Shown: positions 26,529-36,203, counted from the stretch's first letter. The stretch is DNA of 51,295 nt from Planctomycetia bacterium (GCA_030527105.1 JAUNBK010000018.1:1-51295), one strand, 5' to 3'. Notes: generated by a model not told the origin, from the sequence alone. Made by a program: numbers and translations.

Positions 26529-26634
26529 TATAATACTTCGCGTCGAAATTTCCGGTGCCGTCCGCCGTTGGAGCTACGCACCACGGCTCGCAAAGCGTCG
26601 CATAAAACGGGAATTTTAAAGGAGAACGAGTATA
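26529..26634 (-). repeat. Dispersed palindromic repeat, copy 9 (well conserved)
   Basis: From TATAATACTTCGCG to GAGTATA, 106 bp. It ends 12 bp before the manC ATG, inside the predicted leader. The arm contains AAAGGAG, but at 22 nt from the ATG it is too far away to be the normal ribosome site. Confidence 0.9.
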
Positions 26635-26646
26635 GAAAGCGTCTTT

Positions 26647-27759
26647 ATGCTTCATGCAGTAATTATGGCCGGTGGGTCGGGAGTGCGACTTTGGCCGGAG
26701 AGTAGAAAACTTCGCCCGAAACAATTGATAACCCTGTTTGGCGAAAGGTCCTTTCTTCAGCAGACCTCGGATCGAATGCGTTTGGTGTGCGACGGAAGCA
26801 TTCATGTCGTGGCGGGTTCCCACCTGCGGAAGAAGATTGAAGAGCAGCTCCCCGACGCGGCGTTTATTGAGGAGCCGTGCGCGAGAAACACTTCCGCCTG
26901 CATTGCGCTTGCCGCGATTATGTGCCTCGAGAAGGACCCCGACGCGATCATGGCGGTGTTGCCTGCGGATCATCTCATTTCCCCTCAGAATCTTTTTGCG
27001 GAGACGATGAAATATGCGGCGCAGTGGATTGATCGCCACCCGGAAAAACTCCTCACGCTCGGAATCCCGCCGCGTGGACCCGTCGAAACGTTTGGGTATA
27101 TCGAACGCGCCGCACTCCTCAATTCTCCAGACGACCCGTGCGTGTTTGAGGTGAAAAGATTTCGTGAAAAACCGAGTCGTCAAACGGCTGAGGAGTTCAT
27201 CTCCACCGGTGCGTTTTTTTGGAATGCGGGCATTTTCGTCTGGAAGGCGCGCACGATTTTGGACTATTTGAGGGAGTATGCGCCGGATATTTTCGCCCCG
27301 GTCGAGCGTATTCAACAGGCGTTGGGGCGCGAGGATTTCTCCGACACGCTGCGGAGTGAATTCGCCCGGATTCCCAACATTTCGATAGATTACGCCGTTT
27401 TGGAGCCTGCCTCCAAGCAGAACCATGTCGCGGTACTCGGCGCGGCGTTCGAGTGGGACGACGTTGGTTCCTGGAGAGCCTTGGAGCAATTCTTTCCCCA
27501 CGACGACTCGGGGAATTGCATCGCTTCGTCCGTCGAGGCAACGGGAGCAAATGGCGCGATGGAGCCGATTTTCGTCGAGTCCCGAGATTGTCTCGTCCGC
27601 TCGTCCGACACGAAAAAGCGCGTCGTTTGCTGCGCCACAGAGGGGTTGGGAGTTGTCGTCGCCGACGATGTGATACTCGTCTTTGACAAAAATTGCGAGG
27701 AGTCCCTTCGTAAAATCACCAAAAAGCTACAAGAATTGAATTGTGAGGAGTTATTATGA
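26647..27759 (+). CDS. manC: Mannose-1-phosphate guanylyltransferase
   Basis: Makes GDP-mannose from mannose 1-phosphate and GTP, for glycans of the cell surface. 370 residues: the nucleotidyltransferase part is complete and there is no phosphomannose isomerase domain. Motifs: MAGGSGVRLWPES and PKQ near the start, VLPADH, FGYIE, VKRFREKP, WNAGIFVW, and DDVGSWRAL. No clear ribosome site is seen before the ATG. Its stop overlaps the next ATG by 4 bp. Confidence 0.92.
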   Translation: MLHAVIMAGGSGVRLWPESRKLRPKQLITLFGERSFLQQTSDRMRLVCDGSIHVVAGSHLRKKIEEQLPDAAFIEEPCARNTSACIALAAIMCLEKDPDAIMAVLPADHLISPQNLFAETMKYAAQWIDRHPEKLLTLGIPPRGPVETFGYIERAALLNSPDDPCVFEVKRFREKPSRQTAEEFISTGAFFWNAGIFVWKARTILDYLREYAPDIFAPVERIQQALGREDFSDTLRSEFARIPNISIDYAVLEPASKQNHVAVLGAAFEWDDVGSWRALEQFFPHDDSGNCIASSVEATGANGAMEPIFVESRDCLVRSSDTKKRVVCCATEGLGVVVADDVILVFDKNCEESLRKITKKLQELNCEELL

Positions 27760-29102
27760 CACTTCGAGATTGGACGCCGTATTCGTGGAAAAGCAAGCCG
27801 ATCAAGCAGTGGGTTGATTATCCCGATCAAGAGGCGTTTGAGTCGGCAGTTTCTGCCGTGTCGCACCTTCCTCCGCTCGTCACGAGTGGTGAGGTGGAGC
27901 GCCTTCGCACAGAGTTGGCTGGCGCGGAAGATGGACACTATTTCGTCCTCCAAGGCGGCGACTGCTCAGAAACATTCGACGCCTGCTCGCCGAACACCAT
28001 CACGAGCAAATTGAAGATTCTGCTCCTTATGAGCTACATTTTGATTTATGGGAGCCACAAGCGTGTCATTCGGATTGGGCGAATTGCCGGACAGTATGCG
28101 AAACCCCGGAGTCAGGCGACCGAGACGCGCAATGGAATCACGCTGCCGAGTTATCGAGGTCCGCTCATCAATCGTCCAGAGTTCACTCCTGAGGCGCGCA
28201 CTCCCGACCCCGAAAATCTCCGTAAGGGGTATGGGCACGCAGCAATTACGCTCAACTTCATTCGATCGCTCATATCGGGCGGCTTGGCGGACATGCACCA
28301 TCCAGAGTATTGGGAGTTGGGCTTCGTCAATCTCACGGAGCGCTCGCGAGAGTATCGAAAGATTTTCCAATCAATCGACTCTTCTATCCACTTCATGGAA
28401 GTGATTGCGGGCAAGATGGACCAGCTCGCCGAGACGACTTTCTATTGCAGCCACGAGGGGCTTCATCTGCCGTATGAAATCACTCAAACGCGGCAGGTGC
28501 CTCGCCGAAAGCATTGGTACGATTTGACGACGCACTTCCCATGGATTGGCGACCGAACGCGCCAGATTGATGGAGCGCACGTCGAGTTCTTTCGCGGCGT
28601 TGCAAACCCAATCGGCATGAAAGTCGGTCCGACGATGCAGCCTGAGGAGCTTCTCGATTTGACCAAGGTGCTCAACCCGCGCAACGAGAAAGGTCGCTTG
28701 TGTTTGATTCATCGTTTTGGCGCGAACAACGTGGCGTCGAAGCTGCCGCCGCTTGTCGAAATCATACAACGCGAGAAGCGTAACGTTCTATGGGTGTGCG
28801 ACCCGATGCATGGGAACACGCAGACAACGACGTGTGGTTTGAAGACGCGATCCTTTGACGACATTTTGAGCGAACTGCTCCAATCCTTCAGCATATTGGA
28901 TCGCGCCGGCACGCACTTAGGCGGCATCCATTTTGAACTCACGGGCGAAAACGTCACGGAGTGCATTGGCGGCGCCAGAGGTCTCACGGCAGACGATCTC
29001 TATCGCGACTATCAAACGGACGTGGACCCGCGCCTCAATTATGAGCAATCGATGGAGATGGCGCTTCTCATTGCCGAGCGCCAAGCCTCGAAACGTCGAT
29101 AA
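27756..29102 (+). CDS. Class II 3-deoxy-7-phosphoheptulonate (DAHP) synthase
   Basis: First step of the shikimate pathway, joining phosphoenolpyruvate and erythrose 4-phosphate. 448 residues, typical of the plant-like class II type. Motifs: LQGGDCSETF (metal-binding Cys), IRIGRIAGQYAKPRS, CSHEGLHLPYE, GVANPIGMKVGP, CDPMHGNT and GGIHFELTGENVTECIGG. It is coupled to manC by an ATGA overlap. The pairing with a sugar nucleotide gene has no obvious pathway logic. A good terminator follows. Confidence 0.94.
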   Translation: MTLRDWTPYSWKSKPIKQWVDYPDQEAFESAVSAVSHLPPLVTSGEVERLRTELAGAEDGHYFVLQGGDCSETFDACSPNTITSKLKILLLMSYILIYGSHKRVIRIGRIAGQYAKPRSQATETRNGITLPSYRGPLINRPEFTPEARTPDPENLRKGYGHAAITLNFIRSLISGGLADMHHPEYWELGFVNLTERSREYRKIFQSIDSSIHFMEVIAGKMDQLAETTFYCSHEGLHLPYEITQTRQVPRRKHWYDLTTHFPWIGDRTRQIDGAHVEFFRGVANPIGMKVGPTMQPEELLDLTKVLNPRNEKGRLCLIHRFGANNVASKLPPLVEIIQREKRNVLWVCDPMHGNTQTTTCGLKTRSFDDILSELLQSFSILDRAGTHLGGIHFELTGENVTECIGGARGLTADDLYRDYQTDVDPRLNYEQSMEMALLIAERQASKRR

Positions 29103-29106
29103 TGGC

Positions 29107-29156
29107 GTCTCGTTGGGGCTCTCGCGATGGAAGACGCCCCAACGGGGACTTTTTTT
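29107..29156 (+). terminator. Intrinsic terminator after DAHP synthase
   Basis: Perfect stem CGTTGGGGC/GCCCCAACG extended by GTC/GAC, a loop of about 16 nt, and then a run of T. It ends the manC operon. Confidence 0.85.
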
Positions 29157-29218
29157 GGCGGACGAACCTTGTTTCTCGTCTCGTTTCCCCGTTTCCCCAT
29201 CTCTCATGTCACCCCCAC

Positions 29219-29247
29219 TTGACGACACAAAGCCCTCTATATACAAT
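29219..29247 (+). promoter_or_regulatory. Predicted promoter of the DUF805 fusion gene
   Basis: TTGACG (29219-29224) and TACAAT (29242-29247), 17 bp apart. Confidence 0.55.
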
Positions 29248-29317
29248 GGACTCAGGAGGCGAAAAACCTCTGCGCGAAATGGCGTGAAAGACGATTCTTG
29301 AGAATGCGGAGGAGATT

Positions 29318-31348
29318 ATGCGGACGATTGGAAGAATGCTAAAAACCTGTCTCTGGGACAAATATCGATGTTGCCAAGGCAGAAGCGATCGGGGGGAATT
29401 CTGGGGGCTTGTCCTGCTGGCGCTACTTCTGGAGGTCGGAATTTGGTTCGTGGGAGAAAGTTTCGGCGGACTATATGGAGGAGTTTTGGGGTGCGTGGGA
29501 GTGGGTATTTTCTTTTTCCCGGCGCTCTGGAGTGCGCAAATCCGGCGGCTGCACGATGTGGGACTCTCCGGCTGGTGGAGTTTGACGCACCTGCTGCCGG
29601 GAGTGGGGAGTCTGGGGCTGCTTTTTGCGTTGTTGTGGCGAGGATCGGCGGGGGAAAATCGATTCGACGAGAATTTGGCGCCCCGTTTTTCGTGGTTGCT
29701 TCCAATCGTGGCGGGGATTCTGTGGGTGTTCTGGTTTTTGCAGGTGCCTACCCCGTGGTGCGAGGTGAGCGAGGAGACGCACTTCATCACGCAGCCGAGG
29801 AAATCGAATGGGGAGGTCGATTATTATGCGGCGTTCATGGCGACGTACCGGGACGCGTGCGACCATCCCGAAGAGAATGGTTTTCGTATGATTTGCGAGG
29901 CGTTGGGGCAAAAGGTGTATACCGGGTTCGATTCCTACTTCAGCATTACGCCGGAGGAATGGCAAAAAGTGTGCGAAGTCCTTCGTCTGGATCCGAATTT
30001 GACGCCCCGTTTTGCGGACTTTGAGCCGTTCGATGAGGCGTATTTGCGCAAACAACTTCCTACGCGAAAAATTCAGGAAGAAGATGGTTCGGAAAGGGAG
30101 ATTCCTGACGTTTCCTCGTTGAAAATCGATCTGGAGGAGTTTGCGCTTTACTATCCGGAGCAAGTTTCGGAAGAAGAAAAAGAGAGCGATAGCTACATCG
30201 ACACGGTGTTGTTCTTATACGTCGATTCGCACACCCAACCGTGGCGGGCGGAGGATTCTCCTCTGGCGGCGGCGTGGCTGGCGAAGCATGGCGCGTTTCT
30301 CGACACCGTGGCGGAGGCGATGAAATTGCCCCATTACGCTCCCTATTGGATTCCACGCGACGCGCCGCTTTTGAACATAAATTTGGACGTTCTTTTCATG
30401 CACCGGCATTTGTCGCAGCTTTTCTCTTATCGTGCCGCGCGTGCCCTTGCCGAAAACGAGCCGGAGAAGGCGATTCAGGACGTTTTGACGATGTATCGAC
30501 TGGGGATTCACGTCGGAAGAGGACCGGGATGGGTTGGTGGGCTGGTGGGAATTGCTTTGGAGGGGATGGCACACGAGACTTTGCGGAAAGTCCTCATTTT
30601 CGGAAACCTCACTGCTGAGCAACTCCAGTCGTTGGAAAACGAGATGGATTCACTCCCGCCGCGACGGACGTTTGCGGAAACGATGGCGAGCGAGAATTTG
30701 ATAACGTTCGACTCGGTTCAGGAATTGCTGCGGAACCACGGGACTCTCGTTTCGACGGACGAATTCATGGACCCCGTCCAATCGCTTTGCTGCGTTGCCG
30801 ACCCCAATATTGTTCGACAGAATTTTTGTAAAATCTGGCTGCCGTTGTATCGAAAAACGGCTGCGTTCACGAACGCTTATGAACGGGATTGTTTTTTGCG
30901 GGAGTGGAAGCTCCCAGAGCCGCCTACGCTGCGAGTTTTGGGGGAGGATGGGCTGCGACTGTTCTATAGTCTCACCATTCGTGGGCGGTCGAATATCGCG
31001 GCTTATGAGATGTTCCACTTGCTCACGGATTCTCTCGAAGCGATTTCTTCAGGGTACCTGCGGGGGGATGCGCGCCACCGAATGATGCATATCGCCATCC
31101 TGTTGGAGCGCTATCGGCTTGAGAATGGGCGATACCCCGAAAATCGCGACGAAGCGACGCCGATTTTGGCGGAACATGGGCTGGATTGGTACGATCCTTT
31201 CACGGGGAAAGAGACGCTTGTGTATCGTCTCAACCCGCAGTCGCAAGAGAAGGAGCCGTATTTGCTCTATTCTTTTGGTCGCAACCAAAAAGACGATGGA
31301 GGCTCCTCAACGGACGATGTTTTTTTGGGTCGCGCTAATATTCGTTGA
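29318..31348 (+). CDS. DUF805 membrane domain fused to a large soluble domain
   Basis: 676 residues. The first 145 match DUF805 (YhaH-like): GRSDRGEFW, two or three membrane helices, then IRRLHDVGLSGWWSL, LLPGVGSL and GENRFD. A further hydrophobic segment is followed by about 520 residues of a mostly helical domain that I do not recognise. Its end, RLENGRYPENRDE then PYLLYSFGRNQKDDGG...DDV, resembles the C-terminal motif of planctomycete pseudopilin-like and related proteins. DUF805 proteins are normally about 120 residues, so this is a fusion. GGAG precedes the ATG. The last 14 bp overlap the end of the convergent nuclease gene. Confidence 0.78.
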   Translation: MRTIGRMLKTCLWDKYRCCQGRSDRGEFWGLVLLALLLEVGIWFVGESFGGLYGGVLGCVGVGIFFFPALWSAQIRRLHDVGLSGWWSLTHLLPGVGSLGLLFALLWRGSAGENRFDENLAPRFSWLLPIVAGILWVFWFLQVPTPWCEVSEETHFITQPRKSNGEVDYYAAFMATYRDACDHPEENGFRMICEALGQKVYTGFDSYFSITPEEWQKVCEVLRLDPNLTPRFADFEPFDEAYLRKQLPTRKIQEEDGSEREIPDVSSLKIDLEEFALYYPEQVSEEEKESDSYIDTVLFLYVDSHTQPWRAEDSPLAAAWLAKHGAFLDTVAEAMKLPHYAPYWIPRDAPLLNINLDVLFMHRHLSQLFSYRAARALAENEPEKAIQDVLTMYRLGIHVGRGPGWVGGLVGIALEGMAHETLRKVLIFGNLTAEQLQSLENEMDSLPPRRTFAETMASENLITFDSVQELLRNHGTLVSTDEFMDPVQSLCCVADPNIVRQNFCKIWLPLYRKTAAFTNAYERDCFLREWKLPEPPTLRVLGEDGLRLFYSLTIRGRSNIAAYEMFHLLTDSLEAISSGYLRGDARHRMMHIAILLERYRLENGRYPENRDEATPILAEHGLDWYDPFTGKETLVYRLNPQSQEKEPYLLYSFGRNQKDDGGSSTDDVFLGRANIR

Positions 31349-34300
31349 TAATCCAGTCGAAATCGGTTCTGAAGAAGCATTTTTTCTGGACGAACGGGAA
31401 ATCGCCTTTCCGAACGGCTCTGGCGATTTCCTCTGCTTTCTCGTTTGCGGAGGCGAAATGGGAGGGGGACCAACTCGCGAGGAGGAACTCCACGTCGTCT
31501 TTTTTGGGGAGCGAGATGAAGCCGAAACGCAGCTGGTCGGGATCAATCGCTCTTGCGGGCGCGAGTCGTTCGTCCGACGAATACCGCGACGAAAGGATCA
31601 AATGGCGATAGAGCGGCAGTTGCAAATCCTCCCACAAATCCGGTGTGAAAGCGTTGATTTTGCGAAGCATTTTAGAGTGGTGTTTCTCCTCTGGATGGAT
31701 TTTCTTCTCGGAGGTTTTATAGTCCCAGACGACCCACTCCTTTTTCTCGGGGTGGTAATCAATCCGGTCGATTTTCCCACGGAGGAACATAGGGAGGTTG
31801 TCGCCAAAATCAATCGGCTCTCCGCGCCCCCCCTCCGAGCGAAGAAGGACGTCGTTGAAACTCAATTCGACCGCCGCGATTCTCCACCCCTCGCACGTTC
31901 TGCGCGCCTGCTGCCGAGCGAAAAAGCGCATTCGATCCGCCAGTTGCTCCTTCTGAATAAACACAACCGCCTGCGTGTCGGCGTCGAAATGACGCGCGAA
32001 TTCCTCGTCCAAATACGTGCGCAGCAGGTCTTCGAGAATTTTCGTCTCTTCGTCCCACGCTTCTGTCGAGAATTCCGCAGGAAAAGCGGGTAGTTTTTGC
32101 GAGGATTGATCGCCCCAACGCGCGATTTCGTGCCGCCCGAAGCGCTCCAAAACGGCGTGTGCCAGCGTCCCAAATTGCGCAGGTCCCAACTCATTCGCCT
32201 CGTCGTCCGCAGGGGCAAGCCGTTCGACGTGCTGGAGGTAGTAGAGATACGGATTTTGAAGGTAGGACGCGAATTCCGACACCGACATTGTTTCGCGCGG
32301 AGGCATGGAGGACGCCGGCACCGGGATGGTATATACCTCAGGGAATTCAACCGGAGTTCCTCCCGAAGGTGCGTGAAGCGGATTGGAGGGCTGGTGCGTG
32401 GGTTGCTCTGGTGGGTCGCCAAAATACGCTTCCGCCTGCTTCGCTAGGGCGTCCGACTCGTCCGTCAGAAGAAGTCGGCTTGGGAGCAAAGGCGTCTCTT
32501 CAATCGACATTCGAGCAAAAACGACCTTAAAGTCGCACCCGCGCGCAAGAAGAAGGGACAAATAATAAAGGTCGCGTTGGAATCGATTCTCGTTCGTTTT
32601 CACTTTGAGCAAGCGGCGCAGCTCGTTCGGCAAAAAGATATGCTCGTTGATCGACTCGGGAACGATCCCTTCATTCAACCCGACGAGAATGATGGAGGGC
32701 GCGGTGTCGAATACCAAATCGAGCCAACGCACGAAGTTGATGGAGTCCCCCAAGGGCGCGAACGAAACGGTTTTCTCTCGCATTCGGCTGAGCGCCAGAC
32801 GAAACGCGTCGGGGAGCGAAAGTCGCAAGTCGTGCGTCAAAGACTGCGGCAGCGAGAGATACTCCACAAAAGCACGATTGATGTCGATGCAGCTTCGCAC
32901 CACGATATTCTCGCGCTCGTCGTCGGAGTGATAAAAAGGTCTCCAACAATAAACCTTGCGGAGGAAACGCATGACGATCGAAAGGAGGGTGTCGAACGTG
33001 CTGAACTCTTGCAACGCTTCGTCCATGAGAGCGTAGACTTCCCTCGCGACCGCGAAAAGTGCGGGGAAAGACTTCTCCATTTTGAAGGCGAGCCGATCCA
33101 CCACAGGCATCTTCTCTGGAAGATAAAGGTTGTAGTATTCGTCCAGCTCAGAAATCCAATTCCCCTCAATTTGGCACGCATTTTTGAGATAATCGGCAAA
33201 ATCGGGGTGCCTCACCAATGCCGCAAAAGTTTCGTAGGACGGGGTGAACGCGATCTTCTCCACATTTCGTCTGTCGAAACTCGAGGGAATCTCCGCACTT
33301 TCGATGCAATCGTTAAAACACGACAATAATTTCCACGTCTGCGTGCTGCCAAGCTCTTTTTGCAACGCGCGCCCTGTGGGAATTCCGCCGAGACGCAGGA
33401 TTTGAAAGAGCGTCGGCTCGAGGGACTCGTCTGCCGTCCCGATCGTGATTTCTTCGGGCGCACGTTGCGCAGCGCGCTCCAAAACCCACGACGCCACCAG
33501 CTGCGCTTCATCCTCTGCCGAGACGACCTGCGTTGCGATCGACTTCAGCTTGTCGTTGAGCGCCGGCTCCAACCTCTTCCAAGCATGATCGGCAAGGCAG
33601 CCATCGTCGTCAAAACGTTCGGCAAAACTCTCTGGAGCAAATATAAAAACCTCCGTTTGCGCGGCAATGTGGCGGAGAAATTTGCGTTGGATGTTGTTCA
33701 AATCGACGCACCCAACGAGAGCGACGCGCGAGTCCGCAGGGAGCGGGGTGAGATCGAAGTTTTTCAACGCGAAAAGTCTGGCAGATTGGCGGTCCCACTC
33801 GCCCGTTTCGTCCAAGAAGCGATGATACTCTTGTTGGATTTTCGCAAGACCTTTCCACCGGTAGAATTCCTCGTCTGGGATTCGAATCGCGGGGGAGGAT
33901 TTTTGCGAATCTTGACAAAATACCCAAACTTGCTCGAAATCAACCGCTTCTCTCGCGAGTTCCTGATAAATTTCCGCAAGCTGCTTGCCAAGATCCATCC
34001 ATCCGAGAAAATCCGTCTCGTCGGGGAGAATAGGGAAAACCCGTTGCACAAGTTTCTGATCGAGCCGACGCACCTTTTGAATCGCCTTCATCCACACGAT
34101 TTGCTGCGTGAGAGGCGACGCGAAAGGGCGCTTTTGCGGGTAGAGAAGCTCGGGGAAATCGCCCAGCATCCGAACGTGGGGAGGGTCTATCGTGACCCCC
34201 AATCGATAGGCGTTGTCCGCGAGACACTTCAAAAAAAGACGATTCGCAAAGCGCGACGAGAAAATCAGCGTGAAGTTGGAAAAATCGACGTATTCCGCGC

Positions 34301-34382
34301 CCTCCGCGAGATATCGCGCAAGGAGATGATCCACCAGCGTGGGAATGCAGGGCGTCTCCCAACCTAAAAACGTGCGTTTCAT
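31335..34382 (-). CDS. AddB/RecB-like protein with C-terminal PD-(D/E)XK nuclease
   Basis: 1015 residues. The C-terminal 330 form a RecB-family nuclease: SVSEFASYLQNPYLYYL, FGTLAHAVLERF, GKIDRIDY, VVWDYKTS (catalytic Asp and Lys) and LQLPLYRHL. The middle has helicase-like remnants such as VGLNEGIVPESINEHIFLPNELRR, typical of the inactivated helicase half of AddB. The Cys residues that hold the iron-sulphur cluster in AddB appear missing (NPYLYYL where AddB has CPY; only one Cys near the end). No AddA partner is in the window. It probably takes part in double-strand break processing. The start is coupled to the aminotransferase gene (ATGA). Confidence 0.85.
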   Translation of the reverse strand: MKRTFLGWETPCIPTLVDHLLARYLAEGAEYVDFSNFTLIFSSRFANRLFLKCLADNAYRLGVTIDPPHVRMLGDFPELLYPQKRPFASPLTQQIVWMKAIQKVRRLDQKLVQRVFPILPDETDFLGWMDLGKQLAEIYQELAREAVDFEQVWVFCQDSQKSSPAIRIPDEEFYRWKGLAKIQQEYHRFLDETGEWDRQSARLFALKNFDLTPLPADSRVALVGCVDLNNIQRKFLRHIAAQTEVFIFAPESFAERFDDDGCLADHAWKRLEPALNDKLKSIATQVVSAEDEAQLVASWVLERAAQRAPEEITIGTADESLEPTLFQILRLGGIPTGRALQKELGSTQTWKLLSCFNDCIESAEIPSSFDRRNVEKIAFTPSYETFAALVRHPDFADYLKNACQIEGNWISELDEYYNLYLPEKMPVVDRLAFKMEKSFPALFAVAREVYALMDEALQEFSTFDTLLSIVMRFLRKVYCWRPFYHSDDERENIVVRSCIDINRAFVEYLSLPQSLTHDLRLSLPDAFRLALSRMREKTVSFAPLGDSINFVRWLDLVFDTAPSIILVGLNEGIVPESINEHIFLPNELRRLLKVKTNENRFQRDLYYLSLLLARGCDFKVVFARMSIEETPLLPSRLLLTDESDALAKQAEAYFGDPPEQPTHQPSNPLHAPSGGTPVEFPEVYTIPVPASSMPPRETMSVSEFASYLQNPYLYYLQHVERLAPADDEANELGPAQFGTLAHAVLERFGRHEIARWGDQSSQKLPAFPAEFSTEAWDEETKILEDLLRTYLDEEFARHFDADTQAVVFIQKEQLADRMRFFARQQARRTCEGWRIAAVELSFNDVLLRSEGGRGEPIDFGDNLPMFLRGKIDRIDYHPEKKEWVVWDYKTSEKKIHPEEKHHSKMLRKINAFTPDLWEDLQLPLYRHLILSSRYSSDERLAPARAIDPDQLRFGFISLPKKDDVEFLLASWSPSHFASANEKAEEIARAVRKGDFPFVQKKCFFRTDFDWIINEY

Positions 34383-35566
34383 ACGGCAACGCCTCTCGTT
34401 TTGTTTGAATCGTCTTGCTCAAAAAAAGCCACGATGTTTTCCACGACAATCTGCTGCTCCTCTGGTGAGAGACCCGGGAAAATCGGCAGCGCAAGAATCT
34501 CCCTCGAAAATTTGTGCGTGATTGGGAGCGCGTCTGGCAAATAACCCAAAAAGGAAAAACATTGCTGCTCGTGCAGACCGAGGGGGTAATAAATTTCCGT
34601 TCCTATTTTTCGCTCCGCGAGGAAGGAACGCAACGCGTCGCGCCGACCTTGAAGCACCCGGACGCAAAATTGGTTCCACACGTGCCGACCCGCCGTTTGA
34701 GGGGGAAAGAGGGAGATTTTTCCCTCAAGGTTTCGATACTGCGCGAATAGATCAAAATACCGACGCGCGATATTCTCTCTCTCCGTGGTCCACACTTCGA
34801 GATGAGGAAATTTGACGTTGAGCACCGCGCCTTGGAAGGCGTCGAGACGTCCGTTTATTCCGATGATTTGGTGATAATATCGTGGTGCCATGCCGTGCCC
34901 ACGCAAAAGTCGCAGAGAGCGCGCCAATTCGTCGTCGTTCGTCGTGAGAGCGCCCCCGTCTCCCATTGCGCCGAGATTCTTGGTGGGGTAGAAACTAAAG
35001 CAGCCAATTTCTCCCATGGAACCAACGGGCTTTTCGCCCCCCGCAAGAAACGCCGACGCGCCGATCGCCTGCGCTGCGTCCTCAATCAACGGAAGATGAA
35101 ACTCCTGCGCAAGCTCGAGAAACGCCTCCATCGGAGCGGCACGACCATAAAGGTGGACCACGATAATCGCCTTAGTGCGAGGCGTGATGCGTTCTCGCAC
35201 CGACTCGGGGGAAATATTGCACGAAAGAGGATCAATGTCGGCAAAAACCGGAGTGCCGCCGAGTCGCGACACGGCGCTGGCGGTCGCGAAAAACGTGAAA
35301 GACGGAACGATAACTTCGTCACCATGCTGAAGACGAAGTGCCATAAGCGCCATGAGAAGCGCTTCACTCCCCGACGCGCAGGCAATGGCGTGCGCGGTGC
35401 CGCAATATTGCGCTAACGTGGATTCGAATTGATCGATTTCTGGTCCCAAAACGAAGCAGCCAGAGCGAACGACACGAGCAAGCCGCGCCTCGATTTCCTC
35501 CTGCAGAGGAGAAACGTGTCGTGATAAATCAAGAAAAGGAACGGAGTCAGACGTAGGGAGTGCCAT
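34379..35566 (-). CDS. DegT/DnrJ/EryC1/StrS-family sugar aminotransferase
   Basis: PLP enzyme of the type that aminates keto sugars in surface glycan or antibiotic sugar synthesis. 395 residues. Landmarks: PFLDLSRH near the start, SGSEALLMAL, PSFTFFATA, IEDAAQAIGA with Asp163, and SFYPTKNLGAMGDGG with the cofactor Lys196. The substrate cannot be told. It lies between tmk (1 bp gap) and the nuclease gene (4 bp overlap), with no ribosome site outside tmk, so its translation probably depends on the upstream gene. Confidence 0.92.
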   Translation of the reverse strand: MALPTSDSVPFLDLSRHVSPLQEEIEARLARVVRSGCFVLGPEIDQFESTLAQYCGTAHAIACASGSEALLMALMALRLQHGDEVIVPSFTFFATASAVSRLGGTPVFADIDPLSCNISPESVRERITPRTKAIIVVHLYGRAAPMEAFLELAQEFHLPLIEDAAQAIGASAFLAGGEKPVGSMGEIGCFSFYPTKNLGAMGDGGALTTNDDELARSLRLLRGHGMAPRYYHQIIGINGRLDAFQGAVLNVKFPHLEVWTTERENIARRYFDLFAQYRNLEGKISLFPPQTAGRHVWNQFCVRVLQGRRDALRSFLAERKIGTEIYYPLGLHEQQCFSFLGYLPDALPITHKFSREILALPIFPGLSPEEQQIVVENIVAFFEQDDSNKTRGVAV

Positions 35567-35567
35567 T

Positions 35568-36185
35568 CTAGTTAGGTATATTTAAAAAAGGGACCAAAGT
35601 TTTCTGGATACTTTCTTGTACGGCGAAAATGTCCTGATTTGCGTTAATAACAAAATGATTTTGGGGCGACAATTGCGCTTCCGTCAAAAAACCAGCGCGA
35701 ACCCGTTCGTGAAAACCATCAGGGAGCGCCTCCATTCGGTCGGGAGAGTTCCCTCTGCGGGCTTTGGAGACTTCGAGCGGCACATCGAGAATAATCGTGC
35801 AGTCGGGCAAAACTCCCGCCACCGCAATCTTCCCCACCTCGCGAATCTGCTCCACGTCCAACTCACCCCCGTACCCTTGATACACAATGCTCGAGAGGAG
35901 AAATCTGTCGGCAATTACGACGTCTCCACGCTCGAGAGCAGGGCGCACGCACTCTTGTACCATTTGCGCACGCGCCGCCATAAAAAGGAGCAGCTCACTC
36001 ATTCGACAGATTTCAAGATTCATCGAATTAAGTAAGATGGCTCGAATTCTTTCCCCCAAAGGAGTGCTCCCCGGCTCGCGAAAAAGCCTCACGACGCGCC
36101 CCTGTTTTTCGAGCCACTCTTTAATCAGGGGGATTTGGGTCGTTTTTCCCACACCATCTCCCCCTTCAAGTGCAATAAACATCAT
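35568..36185 (-). CDS. tmk: Thymidylate kinase
   Basis: Phosphorylates dTMP to dTDP. 205 residues. P-loop EGGDGVGKTT at the start, the REPGSTPLGERIR motif, the DRF segment in VIADRFLLSSIVYQG, and a lid with SPDRME. GAGGTGA lies upstream; the second ATG (36182) is better spaced than the first, so the protein may start at MFIALEGG. Confidence 0.95.
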   Translation of the reverse strand: MMFIALEGGDGVGKTTQIPLIKEWLEKQGRVVRLFREPGSTPLGERIRAILLNSMNLEICRMSELLLFMAARAQMVQECVRPALERGDVVIADRFLLSSIVYQGYGGELDVEQIREVGKIAVAGVLPDCTIILDVPLEVSKARRGNSPDRMEALPDGFHERVRAGFLTEAQLSPQNHFVINANQDIFAVQESIQKTLVPFLNIPN

Positions 36186-36203
36186 TCACCTCGTCTGTCG
36201 GCA

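Noticed and set aside
26618..26624. AAAGGAG in repeat copy 9 as the manC ribosome site
   Set aside because: It lies 22 nt from the ATG, too far for normal initiation.
33360..34367. 335-codon plus-strand frame opposite the AddB-like gene
   Set aside because: Antisense shadow with no recognisable motif, lying inside a conserved nuclease gene.
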